Made by a program: the position numbers and the translations under genes. The notes under the pieces were generated by a model, which ran no database searches, was not told the DNA's origin, and saw nothing but the letters and a program-made list of their open reading frames with translations. A DNA stretch of 64,000 nucleotides from Aquimarina atlantica. Lineage in GTDB: Bacteria > Bacteroidota > Bacteroidia > Flavobacteriales > Flavobacteriaceae. Location: NCBI RefSeq assembly GCF_000626715.1, contig NZ_AQRA01000004.1:124001-188000 (forward strand), written 5' to 3'. Of this stretch, positions 52,625 to 61,246 are shown piece by piece (positions within the stretch are counted from its first letter, which is position 1; each line of letters starts with the position of its first letter).

Positions 52625-55477
52625 TTATTTACTCAAATACATTTTACGTCTCGAATATAGATCATAAAATTGATCATCTTTAAGATCATCAATAAACAAG
52701 ATGCTCTCTCCTGTACTTTTCATTTCTGGACCTAATTTCTTATTAACATTAGGGAATTTATTGAACGAGAATACAGGTTGTTTAATAGCATATCCATCTA
52801 AGTGAGGTTTAAAGTCAAAATCCGTCACTTTCTTCTCTCCCAGCATCACTTTAGTTGCAAAATTTACATAAGGTTCTCCGTATGCCTTAGCAATAAAAGG
52901 TACTGTTCTCGATGCTCTTGGGTTTGCTTCAATGATATAAACCTTATCATCTTTGATTGCAAACTGAATATTGATTAGCCCTACAGTGTTTAGCGCTAAT
53001 GCAATTTTATGTGTATGATCTTTAATCTGCTGCATTACAAATTCTCCCAGGTTAAAAGGAGGCAAAGTAGCATTAGAATCTCCAGAATGAATTCCACATG
53101 GTTCTATATGCTCCATAATCCCAATGATATACACGTTTTCACCATCACATATTGCATCTGCTTCTGCTTCGATTGCTCCATCCAAATAGTGATCTAACAA
53201 TAATTTATTATTAGGAATTTTACGTAATAAATCAACCACATGTTCTTCTAGTTCTTGCTTATTAATTACAATCTTCATGCCTTGCCCTCCTAATACATAA
53301 GATGGTCTTACCAAAATTGGAAAATCTAAACGATCTGCCACCTCAAGTGCTTCATCGGCAGTTTCGGCAGTATCAAACTCTGGATATGGAATATTATTCT
53401 CTTTTAACAATTTAGAGAAGTTCCCTCTATCCTCGGCAAGATCCAGAGATTGATAACTTGTTCCTATAATCTTAATCCCGTAGCGATCTAGTTTTTCAGC
53501 AAGCTTTAATGCGGTTTGCCCACCAAGTTGAACAATTACTCCTTCTGGTTTCTCATGTCGAATAATATCATAAATATGCTCCCAAAATACTGGTTCAAAA
53601 TATAATTTATCGGCAGTATCAAAATCGGTAGATACAGTTTCTGGATTACAATTGATCATTATCGTTTCATATCCACACTCTGAGGATGCCAACACGCCAT
53701 GTACACAACAATAGTCAAATTCAATTCCTTGTCCAATCCTGTTAGGACCCGAACCTAAAACAACAATTTTCTTTTTATCACTAACAATACTTTCATTAGA
53801 GACTGATATTTCTCCTTCTGGCGTTTCTATTTCTGCTTCAAAAGTAGAATAGAAGTAAGGAGTTTGAGCTTTAAATTCTGCAGCACAGGTGTCTACCAAT
53901 TTATATACTCTTTTTATCCCTAACTCATCTCTCTTATTATATACTTCACTTTCATAACATCCTACCATATGAGCTATTTGTCTATCTGCAAAACCTTTTT
54001 GTTTTGCTTCTAGTATTAATTCTTTGGTAAGAGATTGAATGGTATATGTTGAAATCTCTTTTTCAAGATTATATAATTCCTCGTATTGTTTTAGGAACCA
54101 CATATCTATTTTTGTGATTTCGTGTATTCTGCTTAACGGAATCCCCATCTGGATAGCATCATAGATTACAAACACACGGTCCCAACTGGCATAGGTAAGT
54201 TTATCTATAATTTGATCATAGTCTTTATACCCTTTCCCATCGGCACCAAGTCCGTTTCTTTTAATTTCTAAAGACTGAGTAGCTTTATGCAATGCTTCCT
54301 GGAATGATCTACCGATTGCCATAACTTCTCCAACAGATTTCATCTGAAGTCCTAATGTACGATCTGACCCTTCGAATTTATCAAAATTCCATCGTGGGAT
54401 TTTTACAATTACATAATCTAATGTAGGCTCAAATAAGGCCGAAGTAGATTTGGTAATCTGGTTATCTAATTCATCCAGGTTATATCCAATAGCCAGTTTT
54501 GCAGCTATTTTTGCAATCGGATATCCCGTTGCTTTTGATGCTAATGCAGAAGAACGAGAAACTCTAGGGTTAATCTCGATAGCAATAATATCTTCATTTT
54601 CATCGGGACTTACAGCAAACTGTACATTACATCCTCCTGCAAAATCCCCAATACTACGCATCATATGGATTGCCATATCACGCATACGTTGAAAAGTTTT
54701 ATCACTTAACGTCATTGCGGGAGCTACTGTAATCGAATCTCCGGTATGGATTCCCATAGGATCCATATTCTCTATAGTACAAATAATAACTACATTATCA
54801 TTATTATCTCTTAACAATTCTAATTCATATTCTTTCCACCCAATCAAAGCTTTATCGATCATCACTTCGTGAATTGGAGAAACTTCTAGTCCACGAGTAA
54901 GTAATGTATCAAAGTCTTCTTCTTTATAAACAAAAGATGCTCCTGCACCACCAAGTGTATATGATGCTCTAATTACAAGAGGAAATCCAAATTCCTGGGC
55001 GATCTCTTTTCCTTTTAAATAAGAATTGGCGGTTGCCTGAGGAGCCATCGGAATTCCAATAGAAAGCATTAGTTCTCTAAACTGCTCTCTATCCTCGGTA
55101 ATATTTATAGCGTCTATATCTACTCCTATGATCTCTACATCAAAATCTTTCCATATTCCTTTTTCATCTGCTTCTATACAAAGGTTAAGAGCTGTTTGCC
55201 CTCCCATTGTAGGTAATACGGCATCAATCTGAGGATGTTCTTTTAAAATCTCTATTATTGATTTGGTATTTAATGGTTTTAGGTATACATGATCCGCCAT
55301 AGAAGGATCTGTCATAATAGTAGCAGGATTCGAATTGATCAGAATTGTTTCTATCCCATCTTCTCTTAAAGAACGTAGGGCTTGTGTACCAGAATAATCA
55401 AACTCACACGCTTGACCAATAACAATTGGTCCCGATCCTATAATAAGTATACTCTTTAGTTTTTCTCTTTTTGGCAT
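52625..55477 (-). CDS. carB: Carbamoyl-phosphate synthase large subunit, without MGS-like C-terminal domain
   Basis: The 950-residue enzyme makes carbamoyl phosphate for arginine and pyrimidines with the CarA glutaminase. It has two ATP-grasp halves (about 1-400 and 555-945); the paired sites are IGSGPIVIGQACEFDYSGTQ near residue 13 and LGSGPNRIGQGIEFDYC near 569. E. coli CarB is 1073 residues and ends in an allosteric MGS-like domain; here the chain stops after the second ATP-grasp half (LYSRRKMYLSK). Loss of that domain would remove the UMP/ornithine/IMP site. carA is not in the window. Confidence 0.97.
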   Translation of the reverse strand: MPKREKLKSILIIGSGPIVIGQACEFDYSGTQALRSLREDGIETILINSNPATIMTDPSMADHVYLKPLNTKSIIEILKEHPQIDAVLPTMGGQTALNLCIEADEKGIWKDFDVEIIGVDIDAINITEDREQFRELMLSIGIPMAPQATANSYLKGKEIAQEFGFPLVIRASYTLGGAGASFVYKEEDFDTLLTRGLEVSPIHEVMIDKALIGWKEYELELLRDNNDNVVIICTIENMDPMGIHTGDSITVAPAMTLSDKTFQRMRDMAIHMMRSIGDFAGGCNVQFAVSPDENEDIIAIEINPRVSRSSALASKATGYPIAKIAAKLAIGYNLDELDNQITKSTSALFEPTLDYVIVKIPRWNFDKFEGSDRTLGLQMKSVGEVMAIGRSFQEALHKATQSLEIKRNGLGADGKGYKDYDQIIDKLTYASWDRVFVIYDAIQMGIPLSRIHEITKIDMWFLKQYEELYNLEKEISTYTIQSLTKELILEAKQKGFADRQIAHMVGCYESEVYNKRDELGIKRVYKLVDTCAAEFKAQTPYFYSTFEAEIETPEGEISVSNESIVSDKKKIVVLGSGPNRIGQGIEFDYCCVHGVLASSECGYETIMINCNPETVSTDFDTADKLYFEPVFWEHIYDIIRHEKPEGVIVQLGGQTALKLAEKLDRYGIKIIGTSYQSLDLAEDRGNFSKLLKENNIPYPEFDTAETADEALEVADRLDFPILVRPSYVLGGQGMKIVINKQELEEHVVDLLRKIPNNKLLLDHYLDGAIEAEADAICDGENVYIIGIMEHIEPCGIHSGDSNATLPPFNLGEFVMQQIKDHTHKIALALNTVGLINIQFAIKDDKVYIIEANPRASRTVPFIAKAYGEPYVNFATKVMLGEKKVTDFDFKPHLDGYAIKQPVFSFNKFPNVNKKLGPEMKSTGESILFIDDLKDDQFYDLYSRRKMYLSK

Positions 55478-55524
55478 GTAATAATGGTATTGCTTTTCCT
55501 ATAAAATTATGTACTAGATATAAA

Positions 55525-55553
55525 AAAAGGCGTTACCTATAAAGTAACACCTT
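55525..55553 (-). terminator. Rho-independent terminator of rpmH
   Basis: Stem AAAGGCGTTAC against GTAACACCTTT (one mismatch) with a 7-base loop. On the minus strand it is followed by T7, 25 bases past the rpmH stop. Confidence 0.8.
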
Positions 55554-55577
55554 TAATATTTTTAATGAACGTTATCA

Positions 55578-55736
55578 TTAGTGCTTATGTCTTAGTTCAG
55601 ACGAAACAGATATCTTCTTTCTTCCTTTTGCTCTTCTACGAGCCAACACCTTTCTACCATTTGCAGAAGCCATACGCTCTCTGAAACCGTGTTTGTTTTT
55701 TCTCTTTCTCTTCGATGGTTGAAACGTTCTTTTCAT
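55578..55736 (-). CDS. rpmH: 50S ribosomal protein L34
   Basis: The 52-residue basic protein begins [19 protein letters not shown] and continues [19 protein letters not shown], the unmistakable L34 pattern. It lies in the large ribosomal subunit near domain I of 23S rRNA. The gene is too short for many ORF filters. A textbook promoter (55812-55842, minus strand) and a terminator make it a single-gene transcript. In many bacteria rpmH neighbours dnaA or rnpA; here neither is seen. Confidence 0.98.
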   Translation of the reverse strand: MKRTFQPSKRKRKNKHGFRERMASANGRKVLARRRAKGRKKISVSSELRHKH

Positions 55737-55811
55737 TGCTATATATCTTTATAAATCTTCTTGAAATATCTAATTCGATCCTTTCTGAGAATTTCTTCCC
55801 AAAACTGCGGG

Positions 55812-55842
55812 CAAATATACAAAGAGTTTTTACTTTGACAAA
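55812..55842 (-). promoter_or_regulatory. Promoter of rpmH
   Basis: On the minus strand, TTTG (55842-55839), a 19-base spacer, then TATATTTG (55819-55812): an exact TTTG-N19-TAnnTTTG match. The transcript leader is about 70 bases. Confidence 0.8.
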
Positions 55843-55912
55843 CGTAAATATCAAATATTTTTTATCCAAAAAAATTAGTTTCTTTGCACAAGAAAATCGC
55901 AATCCTGTTTTT

Positions 55913-56797
55913 ATGAAAAAACCACTCATTTTTATACTAGTATTGATACTATCGATTACTGGTTTTTCTCAAACTACTTTGCAATATAATCTTAATGTAG
56001 GAGATTCTTTTGCAATTCGTCAGGATTCTGAACAAATAATTACGCAAGATATTTCTGGAGGACAACAAATAATCACAAATGATATTACTGCAGAGATGTC
56101 TTTTATAGTGACAAAAGTAGAAAACAGTTTGTTTTATATAGAAATGAAATATCAAACATTAAAAATGAAAACAAGTTCTCCTTCTCTAGGCGTTCTTATG
56201 GATATGGATACTTCTATAATACCAGATTCTACCGATGTACAAGGACGTATTTTTCAAGGGCTTATCAACTCCCCTATTACTATGGTAATGCAAAAAAATG
56301 GTAAGATTAATGCCTTAGAAGGAACAGAAGTTCTTATCGATAATATGATTAAAAATGCTGGTATCACAGATCCTAATACGATAACACAAGTTCGAGCCAG
56401 TTTAGATCAACAATGGGGAGACAACCAATTACTAGGTAATTTTGAGCAAATGACATTTATCTATGGTGATAATAATGCTACCGTGGGTGACAATTGGGAA
56501 AATGAGTATACCGGTAAAATGAAAAGCAAAAATAAATGGAACATTGCTTCAATTATAGATGAGAACACAACAATTGAAGGTGCATCAGAAATAGAAATGG
56601 AAAACACAAATGCTGGTGCTACTATAATCGTATCGGGTTCTCAAAAAGCAATGATCACAGTGAATAATAAAACGGGGCTTATGTTAGAAGGAAGTACAGA
56701 AGGTATTTGTGAAGGAAATACCTTAATCTCTACTATGCCAGATACCAAAATACCAACATCAATAAAATTTAAAAACAACTACAAAACAATAAAATAA
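55913..56797 (+). CDS. DUF6263-like secreted protein
   Basis: The start at 55913 gives MKKPLIFILVLILSITGFSQ, a clear signal peptide; the reading frame is open far upstream but crosses the rpmH promoter and cannot be coding there. The 294-residue product is beta-rich: LQYNLNVGDSFAIRQ, then a long soluble domain with conserved GDNWENEYTGKM (near 217-228). It resembles the DUF6263 group of Bacteroidota. Function unknown. The next gene follows eight bases later. Confidence 0.78.
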   Translation: MKKPLIFILVLILSITGFSQTTLQYNLNVGDSFAIRQDSEQIITQDISGGQQIITNDITAEMSFIVTKVENSLFYIEMKYQTLKMKTSSPSLGVLMDMDTSIIPDSTDVQGRIFQGLINSPITMVMQKNGKINALEGTEVLIDNMIKNAGITDPNTITQVRASLDQQWGDNQLLGNFEQMTFIYGDNNATVGDNWENEYTGKMKSKNKWNIASIIDENTTIEGASEIEMENTNAGATIIVSGSQKAMITVNNKTGLMLEGSTEGICEGNTLISTMPDTKIPTSIKFKNNYKTIK

Positions 56798-56805
56798 GGT
56801 TAAAA

Positions 56806-57321
56806 ATGTACAACAAAAATATAAAATTAGTAATCGCAGCAATCGTTATCGGGGTAGCAATATGGCAGATAGTAGAAGGATATGTAGGTAATGGAATTAT
56901 GCTTATTTTATTAGCTGCAATTTTTGTCTTTTTATATTTTAAAAACGAATTAATCCTCCTGGCTTTCTTAAGGTTACGTAAACAAGATTTTGATGGCGCC
57001 AGAAAATGGTTAGACAAAATCAAAAAACCAGAAAGTGCTCTTACCACAAAACAACAAGGATATTACAATTATCTTCTTGGTATAATGTTATCACAAACCA
57101 ACATCACACAAGCCGAAAAGCATCTTAAAAAAGCAATAAAGTTAGGATTATCGATGAATCAGGATCTTGCCGTGGCAAAATTAAATCTTGCTGGTATTGC
57201 AATGACAAAACGCCGTAAAAGAGAAGCTCAGATGTTGCTTACAGAAGCCAAAAAATTAGATAAACACAATATGCTTAAGGATCAGATCACTATGATGAAA
57301 CAGCAAATGAAGAAAATTTAG
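56806..57321 (+). CDS. Membrane-anchored protein with TPR-like repeats
   Basis: The 171-residue protein has two N-terminal hydrophobic segments (about 7-24 and 29-47), then helices resembling TPR units: RLRKQDFDGARKWLDKIKK and QAEKHLKKAIKLG. The end is basic and helical. It may anchor a protein complex at the inner membrane. It is co-directional with, and eight bases from, the DUF6263-like gene, so they are likely co-transcribed. Function unknown. Confidence 0.72.
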   Translation: MYNKNIKLVIAAIVIGVAIWQIVEGYVGNGIMLILLAAIFVFLYFKNELILLAFLRLRKQDFDGARKWLDKIKKPESALTTKQQGYYNYLLGIMLSQTNITQAEKHLKKAIKLGLSMNQDLAVAKLNLAGIAMTKRRKREAQMLLTEAKKLDKHNMLKDQITMMKQQMKKI

Positions 57322-57471
57322 GCATACTAATTGTATAGAAAATTACGTTTAATGATAGTTTAATACAATCTTTAGAACGTTTTTTAATTAAGTGAACATC
57401 AAAAGTTTTACACCCAAAAAATGTTTTTTTTGATGGCATTATATTACATTAGCTACCGTAATCTATTTATA

Positions 57472-58278
57472 ATGAAGAAATTATTAGTATTAGGAATACT
57501 CACTTTATATTTTAGCAATTCCTTTGCTCAAGAAGAAAGACAAATACCATTTTCGGTTGCTATTTCGGCGCATATTGTAAAATATAACCAAAAAATTGAT
57601 CTTGCATATAAAGATAAAGATCTAGAACGTGCAGAATTCTTATTTGACTCCCTGGTTACTAACCACCTTAGCGGTACCTATATGGATAACTTTAATGTAT
57701 ATCCACTAAAAGGAGACCCTATTCTTTTAAGAGATTACGAAAAACCAATTTTTCTTATTACGTATGCTTCCTGGTGTGTTCCTGGTATTGGAGAAATCCC
57801 TGCATTAAATGATTTAGCCGATAGATTTCATGATCAGATTGATTTTGTAGTACTCTTCTGGGATAATAAAGAGAAATTAAAAGAAAAAGTAAAAGAATAC
57901 AATAGTAACATTCATTTAGTTCATATTGATGAAAAGACGAACCAGGATTCATATATCATCAATAAGTTAAAGCATGCATTAGGTTTTCCTATGATGTATT
58001 TTATGGATGGGAACAAAAAAATATTAGATATTAGAAAAATTGTTACTCATCACTCTAGTGAAACATTAAGTAACTCATATAATATTCACTTTAATTCGTT
58101 ATCCAAAGGCGTTTCTCTTTTAATTGCTGATCTGGATTTAAATACCGAAATAAATAATGCTGAAGCTGAGGCAAAAGAAAATGAAGATCGGCGTACAGAT
58201 GAGGAACGAAATATTGACGAAGAATACGAAAGATATAAGCGAGAACGCGATTCTATAAATAATAAAAAGGATAATTAG
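57472..58278 (+). CDS. Secreted thioredoxin-fold protein with a degenerate CxPG active site
   Basis: The start at 57472 gives a clean signal peptide ending FAQ; an upstream ATG at 57421 would put 17 residues before it. The 268-residue product has a TlpA/redoxin-like fold: ITYASWCVPGIGEIPALND (about 97-113), where C102 stays but the second cysteine of CxxC is replaced by G105. There is no other cysteine in the chain. The cis-proline loop is GFPMMYF. An acidic, then basic helical tail occupies residues 235-268. A disulphide cycle is unlikely; it may use one cysteine or be a binding protein. Confidence 0.8.
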   Translation: MKKLLVLGILTLYFSNSFAQEERQIPFSVAISAHIVKYNQKIDLAYKDKDLERAEFLFDSLVTNHLSGTYMDNFNVYPLKGDPILLRDYEKPIFLITYASWCVPGIGEIPALNDLADRFHDQIDFVVLFWDNKEKLKEKVKEYNSNIHLVHIDEKTNQDSYIINKLKHALGFPMMYFMDGNKKILDIRKIVTHHSSETLSNSYNIHFNSLSKGVSLLIADLDLNTEINNAEAEAKENEDRRTDEERNIDEEYERYKRERDSINNKKDN

Positions 58279-58286
58279 TATATCAT

Positions 58287-58655
58287 CTATTTACCCATTA
58301 TCATTTTTAGAGCTACCAGTAATAATACTCCTCCAAAGATTTTTTTTAGCAATGCCTGGTTTATAGAAATTGCTAGTTTACTTCCTAGATACCCTCCAAT
58401 AATGAAGGTTACTGCTATTATAATTGCGTATTTCCAATTTACAAACCCTTCATTATAGTAGTTATATGCTGCCAATAATGTTACCGGGACTGCTAATACG
58501 GCAAGGCTAGTTCCTTGTGCCTCATGCTGAGAAAAGTTTACCCATAAAATCAGGAGAGGAATCATTATCACGCTTCCTCCTATCCCCAATGTACCACTAA
58601 AAAACCCGGCTAATAATCCAATTAAGATTAACGAAATAAGTACTGATGTATTCAC
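58287..58655 (-). CDS. Half-size TauE/SafE family membrane protein
   Basis: The GTG at 58655 is preferred over a TTG at 58673, as it begins just before the first helix (MNTSVLISLILIGLLAG). The 122-residue protein has about four helices and the family motif GFFSGTLGIGGSVIMIPLLI (near 18-37). Typical TauE/SafE exporters are about 250 residues with two such halves, so this would work as a dimer or is a remnant. Anions such as sulfite are usual substrates in the family. It lies opposite the thioredoxin-like gene. Confidence 0.8.
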   Translation of the reverse strand: MNTSVLISLILIGLLAGFFSGTLGIGGSVIMIPLLILWVNFSQHEAQGTSLAVLAVPVTLLAAYNYYNEGFVNWKYAIIIAVTFIIGGYLGSKLAISINQALLKKIFGGVLLLVALKMIMGK

Positions 58656-58865
58656 ACATTTAAATTTTAGCAATCAACTGGTAACTAATCATAAAATTAA
58701 GAACGTGTAACTACACAACGTTCTCTCATTAAAAGCAGTTTCAAATATTTTCCTATACAAGACGTTTAAGATAATAGCCATATAAGGTTATTTCTTAGTG
58801 TCATGCCTCATCATATTCATACTACTCTAAAACAAGTGCTAACTTAAATAAAAAATCTCAAATTC

Positions 58866-59816
58866 TTATTGCCCGGTTGTCGTTTTATAATATCCTTCTC
58901 TTGGTATTTTTATAAGATATTCTTTACCAGAATGATTATTTAAACGAGCTTCTCTAAGCCAGGGATTATGTAGTTTTAAAATCTTATAATTGATATCATA
59001 TTGCTCAGCAAAGGCAGTAAAATCTGCAATAGGCTCATCTACCAAAACATTAAATGTTGGAATATGAGTATACAAATCTTCATCACTAAAATTGAAGCCA
59101 TATTTCTTTGGATTGCTTAAGATTTCTTTTACCGCTACAATTCTAAACACATATCTACCTGTTTCTTCTCCTAATAAAAGATCATAATACGAAGCCGCTT
59201 TTTGTTTCTCGAGTCGTCTATTAATCCCTGCTCTACCCGCATTATATGCTGCTGCTGCCAACGTCCAGGAGCCAAATTTTTCTTTTGCGCTTTTAAGATA
59301 CTTACAAGCTACCTCTGTAGATTTTTCAATATGATAACGCTCATCTACATTTTCGTTTACTTCTAACCCATATTCTTTGGCAGTACCTTTTAATATTTGC
59401 CAAAATCCAGTGGCTCTTGCAGGAGACACTGCTTGAGTTAAACTACTTTCTATTACTGCCAAATATTTAAAATCATCAGGAACCCCCTGCTCTTTAAGGA
59501 TCGGTTCTATAATAGGAAAATACTTATTAGCTCTTTTAAAAAGAAGTAAACCATTAGATTGCCAATAGGTGTTAACCAACAACTCTCTATCCATTCGTTC
59601 TCTTATATCTGGATTTTCTACAGGTACTAATTCTCCAGAAAAATTAAGATTATCTGGCATTGCAATAGCATATACATTATAATCATTTACTAATTTTTCT
59701 TCCAGAATTTCTTGAGCTAATGGTTTTTCTGGCTGATGGTCTTGTGTAGCGTTTACTAAAATTCCGAAGGTGAACAGCACACCTAGAAGAACTAAAAATT
59801 TCTTAATTGTTTTCAT
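58866..59816 (-). CDS. Lytic transglycosylase (MltD-like) with C-terminal LysM-like region
   Basis: The 316-residue exported protein has a signal peptide (about 1-24). The SLT domain (about 100-215) contains the catalytic glutamate in KYLAVIESSLTQAVSPARATGFWQ (split: LAVIESSL and ARATGFWQIL) and AAAAYNAG. Residues about 245-310 (FNVLVDEPIADFTAFAEQY then EYLIKIP) look like one LysM unit for peptidoglycan binding. It cleaves the glycan strand to form anhydro ends during wall turnover. Confidence 0.92.
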   Translation of the reverse strand: MKTIKKFLVLLGVLFTFGILVNATQDHQPEKPLAQEILEEKLVNDYNVYAIAMPDNLNFSGELVPVENPDIRERMDRELLVNTYWQSNGLLLFKRANKYFPIIEPILKEQGVPDDFKYLAVIESSLTQAVSPARATGFWQILKGTAKEYGLEVNENVDERYHIEKSTEVACKYLKSAKEKFGSWTLAAAAYNAGRAGINRRLEKQKAASYYDLLLGEETGRYVFRIVAVKEILSNPKKYGFNFSDEDLYTHIPTFNVLVDEPIADFTAFAEQYDINYKILKLHNPWLREARLNNHSGKEYLIKIPREGYYKTTTGQ

Positions 59817-59883
59817 TACTTAAGTAGATTTTGATTTTATTGGGGAATAAAATTTATTGTACAATATAGCGTAAAAAGTTAGA

Positions 59884-60555
59884 TTAACGTAAGTTATCAC
59901 TAATTATTTCGGGTAAATTTTTATTAAACCACCTTGCTCTATTTACAATCATAACATGAGTTCCCCCATCAACTCTTATACAATTTTTAATATTTGCGAT
60001 AGGAAAAACGATGTCTTTATCCCCATGAATATGAATAAGATTATCTGGTGTTTTTTCTTGATTCCAACATACCATGTTTTCTATAGCCCAATCCAAATAC
60101 CTTTTATCATTTATAGATAAATATTTTTGATACATAGCGGCACGTTTTTTTGCAAAATCACCAAAAGCCAATTTTTCCCAATTATCAATTTTAGAAACTA
60201 TTGCCGTTGGAAACAATTTATAAGCCCTGGTTTTTCTGGCAATTTTAATTCGGGTAGGTAATTCGAACTTGTTTTTTACACTCGAAATAATAACAAGTTT
60301 CTTTAAACTCAAATACTTGCTCATCTCCTGCACCATCACACCTCCAAACGATACGCCGATCAAAATACAGTTTTTATGCTCAATTTCTTCACACATACGT
60401 TTTGCATAATCCTCAATAGACTCATTCTTATTTGGGATTTTCCAAGGTAGGGTTTGAGTTACAAATTTATCCCTGGGGAGCTTAATATATTCGAAGATTG
60501 AAACATCTGCTGCCATCCCCGGAACAAAATAAACATAGCTAACTTCCTGCGACAT
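59884..60555 (-). CDS. Alpha/beta-hydrolase
   Basis: The ATG at 60555 gives MSQEVSYVYFVPGMAAD, where the first beta strand begins; the TTG at 60615 adds 20 residues with no fold role. The 223-residue protein has the nucleophile elbow ILIGVSFGGVMVQ (G-x-S-x-G; S near 78), a downstream Asp in HGDKDIVFP and a late His in GGTHVMIV. The substrate is unknown. A TAATTTTG box (60613-60620) is a candidate promoter on the minus strand. Confidence 0.88.
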   Translation of the reverse strand: MSQEVSYVYFVPGMAADVSIFEYIKLPRDKFVTQTLPWKIPNKNESIEDYAKRMCEEIEHKNCILIGVSFGGVMVQEMSKYLSLKKLVIISSVKNKFELPTRIKIARKTRAYKLFPTAIVSKIDNWEKLAFGDFAKKRAAMYQKYLSINDKRYLDWAIENMVCWNQEKTPDNLIHIHGDKDIVFPIANIKNCIRVDGGTHVMIVNRARWFNKNLPEIISDNLR

Positions 60556-60854
60556 AGGTATTTTAACAGTGGGTATTAAATTTAAAACTCTAATTTTCTT
60601 ATCTTTGCGTATCAAAATTATAGTATTCCTTTGTTAGAAAAAAGGAAACATTGAGTTAAATTTTTGCAAAAAGGGAATTTTAGAACTAACTAATCTTAGT
60701 TAGACGAGGCAAGGTAAAACCTTATTTTCACTAGGTTAATCACCTTTATTTTAGACACATACATCTAGAAAATCCTCTCTAATAAGATGGTTATGATTAG
60801 TAAGGTTAGCTCCTTATAAACATTTGATTAAATATCTCAATAATTTAAAAAAAT
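60556..60854. other. Divergent intergenic region with long leader before GNAT gene
   Basis: 299 bases. A minus-strand -7 box TAATTTTG lies at 60613-60620 for the hydrolase. On plus, TTTG at 60630 and AATTTTTG at 60659-60666 suggest a start near 60672, leaving a leader of about 180 bases. It holds an 8-bp inverted pair CTAACTAA/TTAGTTAG. The leader could be structured; I cannot assign it to a known riboswitch. Confidence 0.45.
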
Positions 60855-61166
60855 ATGGAGAACATGAGTGCTGTTGAATTAGAAATTATCGACAATGAAT
60901 TTCTAAGACAATTCGAAACTACAATTGACGGTCAAAAAGCAAAGATCGAATACGCGCTACAGGAAAGAAAAATATTTCTTACTAAACTTATCATGAGTGA
61001 AGAACATCTTGAAAAAGGTTACGAACAAGATTTTATCGTTGCAGTATTTAATGTAATTGAAGAACGTAATATTAGATTGGTGCCTACCAGTCCTATCATT
61101 GCAAAATTTATGAGAAAAAACCGAAGGAAATATAAAGACTTACTTCCTGTTGGAATAAATATATAG
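60855..61166 (+). CDS. YjdJ-type GNAT acetyltransferase
   Basis: The 103-residue protein resembles the small YjdJ branch of GNAT enzymes: AKIEYALQERKIFLTKLIM, then a C-terminal RLVPTSPIIAKFMRKNRRKYKDLL that matches the acetyl-CoA end of that branch. The usual full glycine loop is weak (HLEKGYEQDFI), so activity is uncertain. It is preceded by a long leader and followed by a very strong bidirectional terminator. Confidence 0.75.
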   Translation: MENMSAVELEIIDNEFLRQFETTIDGQKAKIEYALQERKIFLTKLIMSEEHLEKGYEQDFIVAVFNVIEERNIRLVPTSPIIAKFMRKNRRKYKDLLPVGINI

Positions 61167-61181
61167 TCTGATTACTCTATT

Positions 61182-61225
61182 ATAACACACAAAAGCCTGC
61201 TGTATAGCAGGCTTTTGTGTGTTAT
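61182..61225. terminator. Strong bidirectional terminator, 20-bp perfect stem
   Basis: Arms 61182-61201 and 61206-61225 are exact complements around the loop GTAT; core AAAAGCCTGCT/AGCAGGCTTTT. It separates two convergent genes. Confidence 0.9.
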
Positions 61226-61246
61226 ATATCGAACTTAGCTTGATTT

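Noticed and set aside
55715..55912. Upstream extension of the DUF6263-like gene
   Set aside because: It would run through the rpmH promoter on the other strand and bury the signal peptide that starts at 55913.
55654..55929. 91-codon minus-strand frame overlapping rpmH
   Set aside because: It is in another frame across rpmH and its promoter; the real gene is the 52-codon rpmH at 55578-55736.
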